Below are positions 12,220 to 22,932 of a DNA stretch of 64,000 nt, piece by piece. The position numbers and the translations under genes are program-made. The notes under the pieces were generated by a model. The model did not search any database. It was not told the origin of the DNA and saw only the letters and a list, made by a program, of their open reading frames with translations. The stretch lies in contig CM057151.1 in NCBI GenBank assembly GCA_029962745.1, forward strand, positions 37,947,114 to 38,011,113. The letters run 5' to 3'. Numbering within the stretch: the first letter of the stretch is position 1; each line of letters starts with the position of its first letter. Origin of the DNA: Echinometra lucunter (taxonomy: Eukaryota > Echinodermata > Echinoidea > Camarodonta > Echinometridae).

Positions 12220-13310
12220 CCGATGCTTGAGGAAGAAAGTCTGGCAAAGGTTGAGTGTTCATCCGGAACCCCAGTCAGTTGTGCAGGTATGATGGCCTCG
12301 GTGGAAAGGCTGTGAAGAAGGTGGTCTTCGTGGCACTGTTTAAATCACTGTTTGGACTAACCTAGAGCTGTAACGGAACAGGTTGACGCTATAAACGCTA
12401 AAACAAATATGAGTTGATACTTACTTACTTACTTACTTTTTGATACAAATCAAGTCATTCTTCATAGAGATCTGGTGAGATATCTGCGTCCTCCACCCTT
12501 CTGGCTTTAAAGATGGTGGTCCTCATTGCTAAGTCTCGATCAGTCCGTGACCTCTAACCTAAAGCTTTAACTGAGGAGGTTAGCGCTAAGACACAAATGA
12601 ATGCAACAGATCTGTTAGGAGAATGTAACTTATTCCTGAATCAGATTTCTCATTCAAGTCATTTTTTTTACTTACTTGAAGCTACCTATCATGTTATCCG
12701 ATGCAGAGGTTCGATGAAGAATTCGCATCATTCATCCGTCTTTCACACTTCGACTTTAGAGATCTGATCTTCACGGCCCGGTCTCGGCTTATTGGTGACC
12801 TAAACTAGAGCTGCAATGATGTAATGTCAGAACAACAGCTCACATGAACAGAACATCCTAGCTGATACAAGAATTGGTTTGATTCATGAATCATTGATTT
12901 TCATTTCACTTACTTGATCACCCTTTACGATGGAAAGGTTTGCCAAAGGATTGGGTCATGTATTAATGCGCTTCTTCACCCTCTCGCTGTAAACTTGCCA
13001 CATGGATTTGACAGCCCTTCTGAATCTTCGGCTCTGCAATCACTCTTTGTGCCTAGCCTAAATTTTCATCTGTCATTATTGTCAAACGATTGAGGAGTTA
13101 ATGGGAAAAAAAGGGGGTTCGTTATTTCTTTCTCACCTGCACAGTTCATTTGTCTTAGTTGGTGACATCGCAGACCCTCGTCTTGAAGCCTGACCTATGT
13201 GATTTGATGATCTGAACCAGAGACCTGTATCGTCTACGCGACCACACATGGAATCGGGTTTCTTGATTCCTTGATGTTGTGATCTGGGGTACCTAGCCTT
13301 AAGCTGCAAC
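12220..13310 (-). repeat. Array of five exon-like, stop-bearing units downstream of gene B
   Basis: Five diverged units of about 130-200 bp lie head to tail on the minus strand. Each begins with a variant of CTCTAGGTTAGGT, four of the five with a splice-acceptor-like AG just before it (in the unit at 13308 this is TTGCAG after a TACTAAC branch-site word). Each ends in a donor-like sequence (12220, 12438, 12680, 12918 and 13135). Entered in phase 1, the phase in which S5 exits, every unit meets a stop within two to six codons. They could be duplicated terminal or untranslated exons, or an unrelated tandem repeat. The homology is visible but weak. Confidence 0.5.
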
Positions 13311-13468
13311 AAAGGTTAGTAAATGGAATTCTAGGTACTATGAATGAGAATTGATTTATTCTCATTCACCATGAAACCTCATTGCCATTTTGGGGGGTAC
13401 AAAAATATTTGCCGATGGCAAAATATATTAGAAAGACAACGTTAAAGGAAACGAAAATAGAACTGCAC

Positions 13469-13888
13469 CTCTACACGGCTGTTTCTTGCATGATATAACC
13501 GAATCTCCTTCTGACTGCGTCTCGAACTTGAAATCAGGTGAAGGCGCTTTCCCCTTCTTGAATTCGAGGCAGAGGTAGCTGTAATCATCACATCCGAGCT
13601 CGTTGATTGGAAAGGTGACGTCGATATCGTCCAGGTTAAGTGGTCCACCTTCCGGGAGCGACTCTGCCTGTTCATCGGGATCCAGGATCTGAGTCACTTC
13701 GTCTTTGCGTGGTCCGGTGCCGTCAGGATTCTGTGCGGCGAAGACACCCAACTGCCACAACCCGTCTCCTTCAACTTCGGGACTGTCAGGTTCAAACAGC
13801 ACGTCTGCGTCGATGGTCAGAGGGGCAGGTTCATCGAAAGGTGCGTCACCTATATCCATATCCCAGTCGACATCTAAAGCAGTGGCAC
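13469..13888 (-). CDS. Gene B, SURF module S5 (last recognised coding exon)
   Basis: A 420-nt exon encodes a complete SURF module of about 140 residues, with an acceptor before the GT that completes a Gly codon and a GTGCAG donor. The four cysteines follow the family pattern: a C-x6-C pair in LGCDDYSYLC and a C-x4-C pair in SCKKQPC near the end. The conserved LWQLGVFAAQNPDGTGP core is intact. It is the positional equivalent of S5 in genes A (46226) and C (61770). SURF modules are known in sea urchin procollagen propeptides and fibrosurfin, so an extracellular matrix role is inferred. Downstream there is no S6 equivalent and no Gly-X-Y exon; the next exon-like unit would end the protein one codon later. 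Confidence 0.9.
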
Positions 13889-14128
13889 CTGTATAACAAT
13901 TTCAAATATAAATAGCGTATGAAACTTTTTTTCAAAAATATGTTGATACTATACCCTTAATGAAATAACAGATGTTGTAAAGTCTTAACGGTTTGTTTCA
14001 CGTTCATAAATCCAATTAAAAACATGAGTTCCCATGCTACATCGACGCATAGAAGGGTCAGTTTTTTTTCATGATTTTTTTTATATCACATAATTATTTT
14101 CTTTTTTCTCTCTCTTTTTTTTTTTTAC

Positions 14129-14554
14129 CTTTGCAACGGTCACGGAAATCAATGCAAGTCGTTGTAGCAGATTCATCCGGACGGGACTCGTAAACAAAGT
14201 CCACAGAGGCGTCTGGATTTTTATCCAGATCGAAGCAGAGGTACGGCACGTCCTCACATCTAAGCCCAGTCATGTCAAAGTCAAAGTCTACCCCATCCAT
14301 TGGAAGATCCTCTCCTTCGTTGAGATCGGTAGCAGCAGTAAAAGGATCGAGAATCTGCTCCACCAATCCTGTCTTGGGTCCAGTGCCTTCAGGGTTTTGG
14401 CTGGCGTAAGCGGACACCTTCCACAGTTCATCACCCATGACTGTGGTGGAGTCCTCTGCTGTGATTCCACTCAGGTCAACGTTCATAAAGTTGTTCTTGT
14501 TCTCCACAAGTACTTGGTCACCGAGGTCAACTTCAAGGTCGGTGAATATAGCCT
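14129..14554 (-). CDS. Gene B, SURF module S4
   Basis: A 426-nt exon with phase-1 borders on both sides. It encodes a module beginning AIFTDLEVDLGDQ, the signature of the S4 position in all three genes. The cysteine spacing is C-x6-C in RCEDVPYLC and C-x6-C in TCIDFRDRC; the longer second spacing is shared by the S4 modules of A and C. The donor is GTAAAA, somewhat weaker than its neighbours' GTAAGT. The intron to S5 is only about 240 bp. Divergence from the A and C copies is moderate, so these are old paralogues and not assembly duplicates. Confidence 0.9.
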
Positions 14555-15706
14555 CTGTTGAGAGAATAAATGTGGGAAAAACGAGTTCCCGTTTTACGTT
14601 CAAATAATGACATTTGGTTTCAAAGATAATCCTTTGGGGACCCTTTTACTGAACTTGACCTGTTATACAAGCCTAGATAACATCGAATATAATGTTGGGG
14701 CATTCGAAAATATTTTTTTCCGTTTAGAGTCAAACTTTTTTTCATCTCATAGTTAAAGTGCCCATTCAAAGAAAATCACAAAGATGGCAAATAATATATC
14801 ACCAGGAACTGGGAAGCTAACAGATAGCAATCGTATAAGTTTTACGTGAACTTAGTATCGAGGGGATTAAAAAAATAGTGCAAATTTATAAAACCACCTC
14901 CCAGCATCTGGGATATACGAGTGATTTGCCAGAAAAATAACGATGTTTTAATGACGTCATAGGAGGGACCAATGCTGCCCAAGCAGACGGTGTCCCATAA
15001 CATGCATAATGAACGAACATAGTTGCAATGCAATTATTTCTCAAATTTTGAGAGTTTAGTGTGTTTAAACGTGACCGTATTTCACACCATTATAAAAGGG
15101 AAGTGAAATATGCAGGATATGGGTTGATGATCATTCAAAGAGACCACACTTTCAAAGTGAAAAGCCCGCCGAATGATCATGATGATAAGTATGGACGGTA
15201 TTCGTTCCCTTTTGCACATATTTTTACTGTTGATATGCCGAATATACCGCGGTGCATGCACCTCAAAATAAAATCGCGTCTTATTTTGTTTACAAGCGAC
15301 TGATTCCTTCATTTTTTAAAACGCTGCGTTTTTCATCAAAATAATACCATGCACGGGGTTATAGAATGAGGCAATAGATTAAACATGTAGACTGACGATA
15401 GTGAAGTAAGAGAAATGAGTGAAGAGAAGATGACAAACCAGGCACTGAAAATGTGTGAGATATGATGGGACATCGTCTGCTTGTGTAAGTTATGTTCATC
15501 CTGTGACGTCTCAGATGTCAGCAGCGTTCGGAGAGCGGTTCAGGTGCTATGTGGGGGCGGTATTTTAGAGTTTGGTAATTGAAAGCACTGAATTTTCATA
15601 AACCTGTCAATTCAAAGCTTCACCTATGCAGTAATGAAAATAAAGTCAATTTTTAAAATCAATGAATATCTGCCTTAACATGAACATAGAATGCATGCAT
15701 CCTTAC

Positions 15707-16153
15707 TTGCTAAACATTCCTGTTCCTTGCACTTCACTAGCGTGTTCTCCTCGGGGTACCTATTGGTGGATCCCACTACTCTGAAATAGTACAGAGGGTT
15801 TGGCTCGTCGCCTCCGGTAAACTCTACACAAACATATCCAAAGTCATTGCAACCGATGGTGCCGATTTGAAATGGGGTTGTTGCCTCAGGAACTTCTAGC
15901 ATTCCGCTGTTCTCATCTAAAGTGAGGCCTTGCTGTGGCGCATCAAGTATCTGAGGTTGGTAGTTAAACCTTTCCCCACTGCCATCGGGGTTCCTGCTTC
16001 CGAACAAACCTTTCCTCCAGAGACCCCTGCCAGAGACTTCACGGTTGTCATCCTCGAAGGTAACATAGCTATCAACACTCACGCCGGTTTCTTGACCGGA
16101 TATAACTGTCTCCGTCGGTGTTAAGTCCCAGTCCAGAGATTCGGCCCAAACAT
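15707..16153 (-). CDS. Gene B, SURF module S3, third copy
   Basis: A 447-nt phase-1 exon encoding 149 residues. It starts NVWAESLDWDL after codon completion and ends at KEQECLA. The cysteines are GCNDFGYVC (x6) and KCKEQEC (x4). It is nearly identical to the two upstream copies; visible differences include ISGQ in place of IPGQ near residue 18. All three copies join in frame, so B can carry three S3 modules in a row. The flanking intron is duplicated with it. The role is inferred to be the same as the other matrix modules. Confidence 0.9.
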
Positions 16154-16871
16154 CTGTGCGACAGATAGCAGAATTCAGTTTCAGGAATCGTCACTACACT
16201 TCCACATCTCAAGGTTAAGGTTCAAAAGTTTCTTTGCAGGAAAACTTTCTTTCCTTTCTTCTTCTGCAATTTACTTCATTACACGTTGCTCGGGTGAAAA
16301 GTGAAACGCCCGCCGAATGATATGCATGGACGGTATTCGTTCCCTTTTGCACATGTTTTGACTGTTGGAACGCCGAATATACCGCGGTGCGTGCACCTCA
16401 AAATACAATTGCGTCTTATTTTGTTTACAAGCGACTGATTCCTTTATTTTTTTAAACGCTGCGTTTTTCATCAAAATATTACCATGCACGGGGTTATAGA
16501 GTGAGGCAATAGATGATATAAACATTTAGACTGACGATAGTGAAGTAAGAGAAATGAGTGAAGAGAAGATGACAAACCAGGCACTGAAAATGTGTGAGAT
16601 ATGATGGGACATCGTCTGCTTGTGTATATTATGTTCATCCTATAAACTCTCAGATCTCAGCAGGGTTCGGAGAGCTGTTCAGGTGCTATGTCGGGGCGGT
16701 ATTTTAGAGTTTTGTAATTGAAAATAATCATGGAAACGAATGTTTCCAAGCACTGAATTTTTATAAACCTGTCAATTCAAAGCTTTACCTATGCAGTAAT
16801 GAAAATAAAGTCAATATTTAAAATCAATGAATATCTTCTTTAACATGAACACAGAATGCATGCATCCTTAC

Positions 16872-17318
16872 TTGCTAAACATTCCTGTTCCTTGCACTTC
16901 ACTAGCGTGTTCTCCTCGGGGTACCTATTGGTGGATCCCACTACTCTGAAATAGTACAGAGGGTTTGGCTCGTCGCCTCCGGTAAACTCTACACAAACAT
17001 ATCCAAAGTCATTGCAACCGATGGTGCCGATTTGAAATGGGGTTGTTGCCTCAGGAACTTCTAGCATTCCGCTGTTCTCATCTAAAGTGAGCCTTTGCTG
17101 TGGCCTATCAAGGATCTGAGGTTGGTAGTTAAACCTTTCCCCACTGCCATCGGGGTTCCTGCTTCCGAACAAACCTTTCCTCCAGAGACCCCTGCCAGAG
17201 ACTTCACGGTTGTCATCCTCGAAGGTAACATAGCTATCAACACTCACGCCGGTTTCTTGACCAGGTATGACTGTCTCCGTCGGTGTTAAGTCCCAGTCCA
17301 GAGATTCGGCCCAAACAT
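16872..17318 (-). CDS. Gene B, SURF module S3, second copy
   Basis: A 447-nt phase-1 exon equivalent to its neighbours. It differs from copies one and three at a few residues around LDRPQQRLTLDENSG, where they read DAPQQG. The four-cysteine pattern is intact, and splice sites match the other copies (ATCTGTGCG on the plus strand at the acceptor, CCTTACTTG at the donor). The DRPQ reading is also present in the single S3 of gene A, so this copy may keep the ancestral state there. Confidence 0.9.
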
Positions 17319-18013
17319 CTGTGCGACAGATAGCAGAATTCAGTTTCAGGAATCGTCACTACACTTCCATATCTCAAGGTTACGGTTTAAAAGTTTCTTT
17401 GCAGGAAAACTTTCTTTCCTTTCTTCTTCTGCAGTTTACTTTAGTACACGTTGCTCGGGTGAAAAGTGAAAAGCCCTCCGAATGATATGCATAGACGGTA
17501 TTCGTTCCCTTTTGCACATGTTTTGACTGTTGGAACGCCGAATATACCGCGGTGCATGCACCTCAAAATACAATTGCGTCTTATTTTGTTTACAAGCGAC
17601 TGATACCTTTATTTTTTAAACGCTGCGTTTTTCAATAAAATATTACCATGCATGGGGTTATAGAGTGAGGCAATAGATTATTAGATTATATAAACATTTA
17701 GACTGACGATAGTGAAGTAAGAGAAATGAGTGAAGAGAAGATGACAAACCAGGCACTGAAAATGTGTGAGATGTTATGGGACATCGTCTGCTTGTGTAAA
17801 TTATGTTCATCCTATAAACTCTCAGATCTCAGCAGGGTTCGGAGAGCTGTTCAGGTGCTATCTCGGGGCGGTATTTTAGAGTTTGGTAATTGAAAGCACT
17901 GAATTTTCATAAACCTGTCAATTCAAAGCTTCACCTATGCAGTAATGAAAATAAAGTCAGTTTTTAAAATCAATGAATATCTGCTTTAACATGAACATAG
18001 AATGCATCCTTAC

Positions 18014-18460
18014 TTGCTAAACATTCCTGTTCCTTGCACTTCACTAGCGTGTTCTCCTCGGGGTACCTATTGGTGGATCCCACTACTCTGAAATAGTACA
18101 GAGGGTTTGGCTCGTCGCCTCCGGTAAACTCTACACAAACATATCCAAAGTCATTGCAACCGATGGTGCCGATTTGAAATGGGGTTGTTGCCTCAGGAAC
18201 TTCTAGCATTCCGCTGTTCTCATCTAAAGTGAGGCCTTGCTGTGGCGCATCAAGTATCTGAGGTTGGTAGTTAAACCTTTCCCCACTGCCATCGGGGTTC
18301 CTGCTTCCGAACAAACCTTTCCTCCAGAGACCCCTGCCAGAGACTTCACGGTTGTCATCCTCGAAGGTAACATAGCTATCAACGCTCACGCCGGTTTCTT
18401 GACCGGGTATGGGTGTCTCCGTCGGTGTTAAGTCCCAGTCCAGAGATTCGGCCCACACAT
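18014..18460 (-). CDS. Gene B, SURF module S3, first copy
   Basis: A 447-nt phase-1 exon and the first S3 in transcription order. It encodes DVWAESLDWDLTPTETPIPG at its start, with PIPG where the other B copies have VIPG or VISG. The remaining sequence matches the third copy almost completely. Because introns entering and leaving are both phase 1, adding or skipping one, two or three S3 exons keeps the frame. Modules of this kind are alternatively spliced in the known sea urchin procollagen propeptide, so variable inclusion is plausible here but not shown. Confidence 0.9.
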
Positions 18461-18743
18461 CTGTGCGACAGAGAGCAGAATTCAGTGTCAGGAATCGTCA
18501 CCACACTTCCATATCTCAATGTTAAGGTTCAAAAGTTTCCTTGCAGGAAAACTTTCTTTCCTTTCTTCTTCTGTAATTTACTTCATTACACGTTGCTCGG
18601 GTGACATTACTGACTTACAAATTAAGACTGCGTCGTAGTGCATGATATAATAGTCAACCACACGACCTGAAGATCCTCCGTCCGTATTGTCTCAGTCCGT
18701 AATGTTTAAGGAAAAGGAAAGAAGTTGGATAATTTTGACTTAC

Positions 18744-19187
18744 TTGCAAGGCATTCTTGTTCTCGACAACTGGTTAGGGTGTTCGCCTCCTTAGAAGAAT
18801 CGACGGCATTTTCTACCCTGAAAAAGAAGTTCGGGGACGGGTTATCTCCGCCCGTGACTTCCACGCACACATAACCGTAGTCATTACATCCGATGGAGCC
18901 TAATTCAAAATCTGTCTCCACTGAAAACAACTCCAGCGGTAAGTTCGGATACAGCGAAGTGCCTTGCTGCGGTCGGCTCAACGTCTGACTCACGTAGTCG
19001 AAGCGATCCCCAGTTCCCTCTGGGTTCCTGCTGCCGAAGAGTCCCATGCGCCAAAGACCATCGCCTAAGAGTTCTGGGTTGTTTTCTTTGAAGGTAACAC
19101 TGTTGTCGATACTGACTGCTGTCTGTTGACCTGGAATGATCGTCTCGAGGGGTTGTATAGTCCAGTCCATCTCACGGGCAATGATCC
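18744..19187 (-). CDS. Gene B, SURF module S2
   Basis: A 444-nt phase-1 exon of 148 codons. It begins GIIAREMDWTIQPLE and ends SCREQECLAS. The cysteines are GCNDYGYVC (x6) and SCREQEC (x4), and the LWRMGLFGSRNPEGTGD core is intact. It corresponds to S2 of gene A (49408-49851) and of gene C (63312-63755), which share the IVAR/IIAR start. The upstream intron to S1b is about 3 kb and filled with repeats (19743-21880). Confidence 0.9.
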
Positions 19188-19742
19188 CTGCAAATAGATA
19201 CAAAATGATATCCTTCAAGGTCATGATTATAAACATTTCAAAAAGATGTTTAGAAGGGTGGTTGCAGCATTACGTTTTCCGTATCATCGATGGATATATT
19301 CACGTTGTCATGCATGGCTACGCCGTTGAAATAGCCTCTCCGAAGCATTATCAAGTCTCAATGAAATTTTCAATTCATGAATATCTATTGTGTTTCATGT
19401 ATCTGTGCATAGTCAGATAACACAAACATAATGATATAGTACGTAGGGGTAGGTTTAAGGTTTTGATGTGGTGATTCTAATGCTTAAGCGGACGAACAGA
19501 GGGTCATGCATGGCTACGCCTTTGACTGCCATTCAAAAAAGTTACCGTTATTTTTGGCAAGTAGCACATTATATTAGATGTTCGGTATATAAAAGATATA
19601 TTGACTGCTATAATCGAGGCATAGTTGTTTCTATAGTCTTTCGGGGACGTCGACATCCTGCTATATGACCCCTCGGCAAGACTCGGGCAGGCCTCATAGC
19701 CTCAAGCCTCATAGCAAGATGTGAGGTCCCCTTAAGTCTATT

Positions 19743-20434
19743 AGCCCCCTCACACCTGACCGAATGTAGGCGGACGAAGGGTGACGAATGGGAAAAATGC
19801 ACGAAATGCACGCGAATTCAACGAATTCAAATAAAATTTCCGTCAAATCATGCGATCAGTAACTATTGTCAAATTTTATCAACGAACGGTAAGCGAAGGA
19901 TAAATATGACATGCGAAGGATATCGATTTTTCGGTTTACCTCTTTGAGTAAATTGCGGCCGAAGGCGAGCGAAGGGTTGATATAACCCAATAAGACGAAC
20001 GAACAGTGAGCAATGGTTTGATATGGCGTGCGATTAGAAACGAAGACGAGGGAATAGATCGGGCGTTTGTCATCGTGTTGCTTCGTTAAGGGTTCTTTCG
20101 AGATCGGTCCACTTTGGCAAAAGCGCGATGAGGGACTATGCGCGACAATAACACACGAACGATAAACGAACGATTACCGCAGACTAAATAAGAGATGCGA
20201 ATTCAAACAGATGACCAACGATTTTTCAATTCGTCGGGGAAATTTTAAACATGTTCAAAATTTCCGCGCGAATTTGAATAATCGCAGCTGTTAGTTTAGA
20301 AGGTGTACGAACCCAAATACGAAGGGTAAATATGATTTACTATCAGTTACCATTGAAAACGATTTTTTTTTAAATGCCTTTCGCCAGCCATCGCAAGGCA
20401 TATTTCAGGCAATCCGGTTAGGTGTGAGGGGGCT
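19743..20434. mobile_element. Non-autonomous DNA transposon with terminal inverted repeats
   Basis: The left end reads AGCCCCCTCACACCTGACCG and the right end is its reverse complement with one mismatch, about 690 bp apart. The interior has many GAACGAA/GCGAAGG words and no transposase frame. It sits in the gene B intron between S1b and S2. Confidence 0.7.
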
Positions 20435-20439
20435 TTATA

Positions 20440-21545
20440 GTATACAAATATACTTTGCCTTGAGAGTTTCTGGTAAAAACTATGGGCAAGAGGTGACTCC
20501 GAAATAGTACTATTCACTGAGGGGCGCAGCCCCGAAGTGAATGGTACTGTTCGAGTCACCGAGGCCCATAGTTTTAACCAGAAACTCGAAATTATGGCAG
20601 AAGTATATTTGTTTTATATTTTGGATCAAGATTTATATGTATTTGTACATGAATTTTACTTTCTTATTTTAATTTTTTCTTGATTGATACACGGCTCCGT
20701 TGTAAATCAGCCAAGTAGGTGAAGTGGGTTTTTACCTTGTTTTTAAAAATAAATCAGTCAAATGACAACCAATAATCTTTATTTCATGTTCATGTCTTAT
20801 TGAATGCTTTATGGCACTAAACGTTGTACGATAAACTGCAAAGTGATCGGAAATTGAGAAACGCAGTAGCGCAGCCGCGACACCGCGAGAGTTCCCCCTG
20901 GTGCGCACTCGAGCTCTCGTATGCCCCACTGAATTTTCATTTCGCGCATAGATTTTGCGTACTGTGACGTCATTTCACAAATAATATACAAATATACTTT
21001 GCCTTGAGAGTGTCTGGTTAAAACTATCGGCAAGAGGTGACTCCGAAATAGTACTATTCACTCAGGGGCGCAGCCCCGAAGTGAATGGTACTATTGGAGA
21101 CACCGAGGCCCATAGTTTAACCAGAATCTCGAAATTATGGCAGAGTATATTTGTTTCATATTTTGGATCATGATTTATATGCATTTTACATGTATTTTAT
21201 TTTCTTGGACGTATTCATATTTTGTTTGACATGCATTCAGATTTTTCTTGATTGATACACGGCCCCGTTGTAAATCAGCCAAGAAGGTGAAGTGGGCTTT
21301 TACCTCGTTTAAATAAATCAGTCAGATCACATCAAATCAATATTCTTTATTTCATATTAATGTCTTATCGGATGCTTTATGGCACTTAACGTTGTACGGA
21401 TAAACTGCAAGGTGATCAGAAATTGAGAAACGCAGTAGCCGTGACACCGCGAGAGTTACCCATGATGCGCACTCGAGCTCTCGTGTGCCCAGTGAATTTT
21501 CATTTCGCGCATATAATTATTTCGCGTAATGTGACGTCATTTCAC
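20440..21545. repeat. Tandem duplication of a ~550-bp unit with a large hairpin
   Basis: Two copies (about 20443-20985 and 20988-21545) share the same order of words. Each starts with a palindromic segment of about 160 bp: arm TACTTTGCCTTGAGAG and CTATGGGCAAGAGGTGACTC, loop GGGGCGCAGCCCC, then the reversed arm ending AACCAGAAACTCGAAAT. Both copies end near TGACGTCATTTCACAAATA. It is an intronic repeat and looks like tandemly copied MITEs. Confidence 0.75.
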
Positions 21546-21870
21546 AAATAGTTTATACTATTTGGAAAATGTCGTCATAAAAGTGACGTCATTTCCCAAA
21601 TAGTAAACCTTCATGCCAACATTCTGAAATAGCTGAAAATACCAATGATCACGTGAAGGTCTTTAAGCCAATAACTGAAGGATTAATTTCTGATCCCAAA
21701 TATAATACATGTATATACTATTTGGAAAATGTCGTCATAAGAGTGACGTAATTTCCCAAATAGTAAACCTTCATGCCAACATTCTGGAATAGCTGAAAAT
21801 ACCAATGATCACGTGAAGGTCGTTAAGCCAATCATGAAAGGATAAATTTCTGATCCAAAATATAAAAACA
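21546..21870. repeat. Tandem repeat of two ~170-bp units
   Basis: The block ATACTATTTGGAAAATGTCG through TGATCACGTGAAGGT and GGATAAATTTCTGATCC occurs at about 21552-21700 and again at 21716-21865 with few changes. It is intronic (gene B, between S1b and S2). Confidence 0.75.
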
Positions 21871-22199
21871 ACTATGCCTCTCAGAGCAGTCAGTATATCT
21901 ATAGTATCTGACTATTGTCTAAATAACCATCGATACAATATAAAACTGGACAATACGCGACTTATACATCCACAGTGATAAGCATTGCGCTAATGAACTT
22001 TCCATGCAAGAATGTATCCGCAGTTTTTACTGAGGCGGTTGATAACGTGATTAAAACTACGGCTCGAGCATGTCGAGTGCAGGGGAATGACATCAGCGTA
22101 AGGTAACAATGAAATCGGTGCCATTGTTGCACGTGATTTTCCGCCATCTGTGACGTGACGGAAGCTTGTGCGAGAGGGGGGGGGGGGACAACTACTTAC

Positions 22200-22453
22200 C
22201 TATGCATTCCGGAGAGGCAGTGCAAGATGTAAGGACCTCATCATCAGGATAGCCAGAAAACTGGTAGTCTAGGTCTCCAGTGGTAGTCGGGTTAACTCCT
22301 CGACCGATGCGGACACATATGTACTTCATGTCCTCGCATTCCGCCATGGGATCATTGAACTCGAATTCAACGTCCTCGAATTTGAACTTATCCTTCTTTT
22401 TGTAATCTTGATCCATTTGGTCCTGGTCCAGAACGTTCCTGTTGTAGCCAGTT
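22200..22453 (-). CDS. Gene B, SURF module S1, second half (S1b)
   Basis: A 254-nt exon entered in phase 2 and left in phase 1. It holds the C-terminal half of the first SURF module: TGYNRNVLDQDQMDQDYKK, then the cysteine pair ECEDMKYIC (x6), and SCTASPEC (x5). It is the counterpart of S1b in gene A (50261-50514), of identical length. Its phase-2 acceptor needs two bases from S1a, but the S1a exon of this gene delivers only one because it is one base short. The exon itself is intact, and its motif TTTGDLDYQFSG parallels STTGDLGYTLGG in gene A. Confidence 0.85.
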
Positions 22454-22512
22454 CTGTGAAGACACACAAAGCCAACATGATATTTTTATTTATCAGAAAC
22501 ACCGGGAATAAC

Positions 22513-22760
22513 ATTGATTTGATTTGATTTGATTTGATTTTCTTCTGCATTCATATTAACATTTTGGTAACATTTTTTTTTTAAGTACTTTTTTGACAAT
22601 AAGTCATAAATACACAAGTTTTCGTCACAATCACTTTTCAAAAACAAGAAATGATAAATTTTCAAATTATTGTAATTCATTAAACATAAAATAATTTGCG
22701 GAAGAAGGATTGCCATGATAAGCAATTTGCTTGAAAATATGACAATAACACATTTGTATT
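22513..22760 (-). mobile_element. LINE 3' end with AAATC-type tail
   Basis: The pentanucleotide run TTGAT(TTGAT)n at 22513-22540 is the tail of a minus-strand element. The adjoining sequence (ACATTTTGG, GTACTTTTTTGACAATAAGTC, TTCGTCACAATCA) is the reverse complement of the element at 52739-53029, which ends in the same tail on the plus strand. No coding part is seen. Confidence 0.6.
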
Positions 22761-22794
22761 TGTGTTTAATTTTAAGTCCTGGTATTAAATTATA

Positions 22795-22848
22795 GAAAGA
22801 AAACAGTGCGCTTAGAAACGTGCTTATTAAGCGCCTAATAAATGTATT

Positions 22849-22931
<83 letters not shown>

Positions 22932-22932
22932 C
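22795..22932 (-). repeat. Interspersed-repeat 3' end with ATT microsatellite
   Basis: The phrase GTGCGCTTAGAAACGTGCTTATTAAGCGCC is the reverse complement of one at about 42360-42395. In both places it abuts an ATT/AAT run. The (ATT)n here is about 80 bases long and produces a meaningless poly-Tyr frame. Confidence 0.7.

Larger units (their letters stand above)
15154..18603 (-). repeat. Tandem triplication of S3 exon plus flanking intron (about 1.15 kb unit)
   Basis: Three consecutive copies occupy about 15154-16297, 16298-17461 and 17462-18603. Each starts at a phrase like AAGTGAAAAGCCCGCCGAATG and ends at CACGTTGCTCGGGTG. Each holds one S3 exon and the same intron. Small indels separate the copies: the middle one has about 26 extra bases near 16725-16750 and the third about 10 near 17675. 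Only gene B carries this expansion. The exon parts look more alike than the intron parts. Confidence 0.92.

Noticed and set aside
15154..18603. Assembly artefact as explanation for the S3 triplication
   Set aside because: The copies differ by distinct indels and substitutions in introns and exons, so they are not identical re-assembled reads; still worth confirming with long reads.
13640..18604. Plus-strand open frames opposite the SURF exons
   Set aside because: They are antisense shadows of the conserved minus-strand modules and lack any family likeness.
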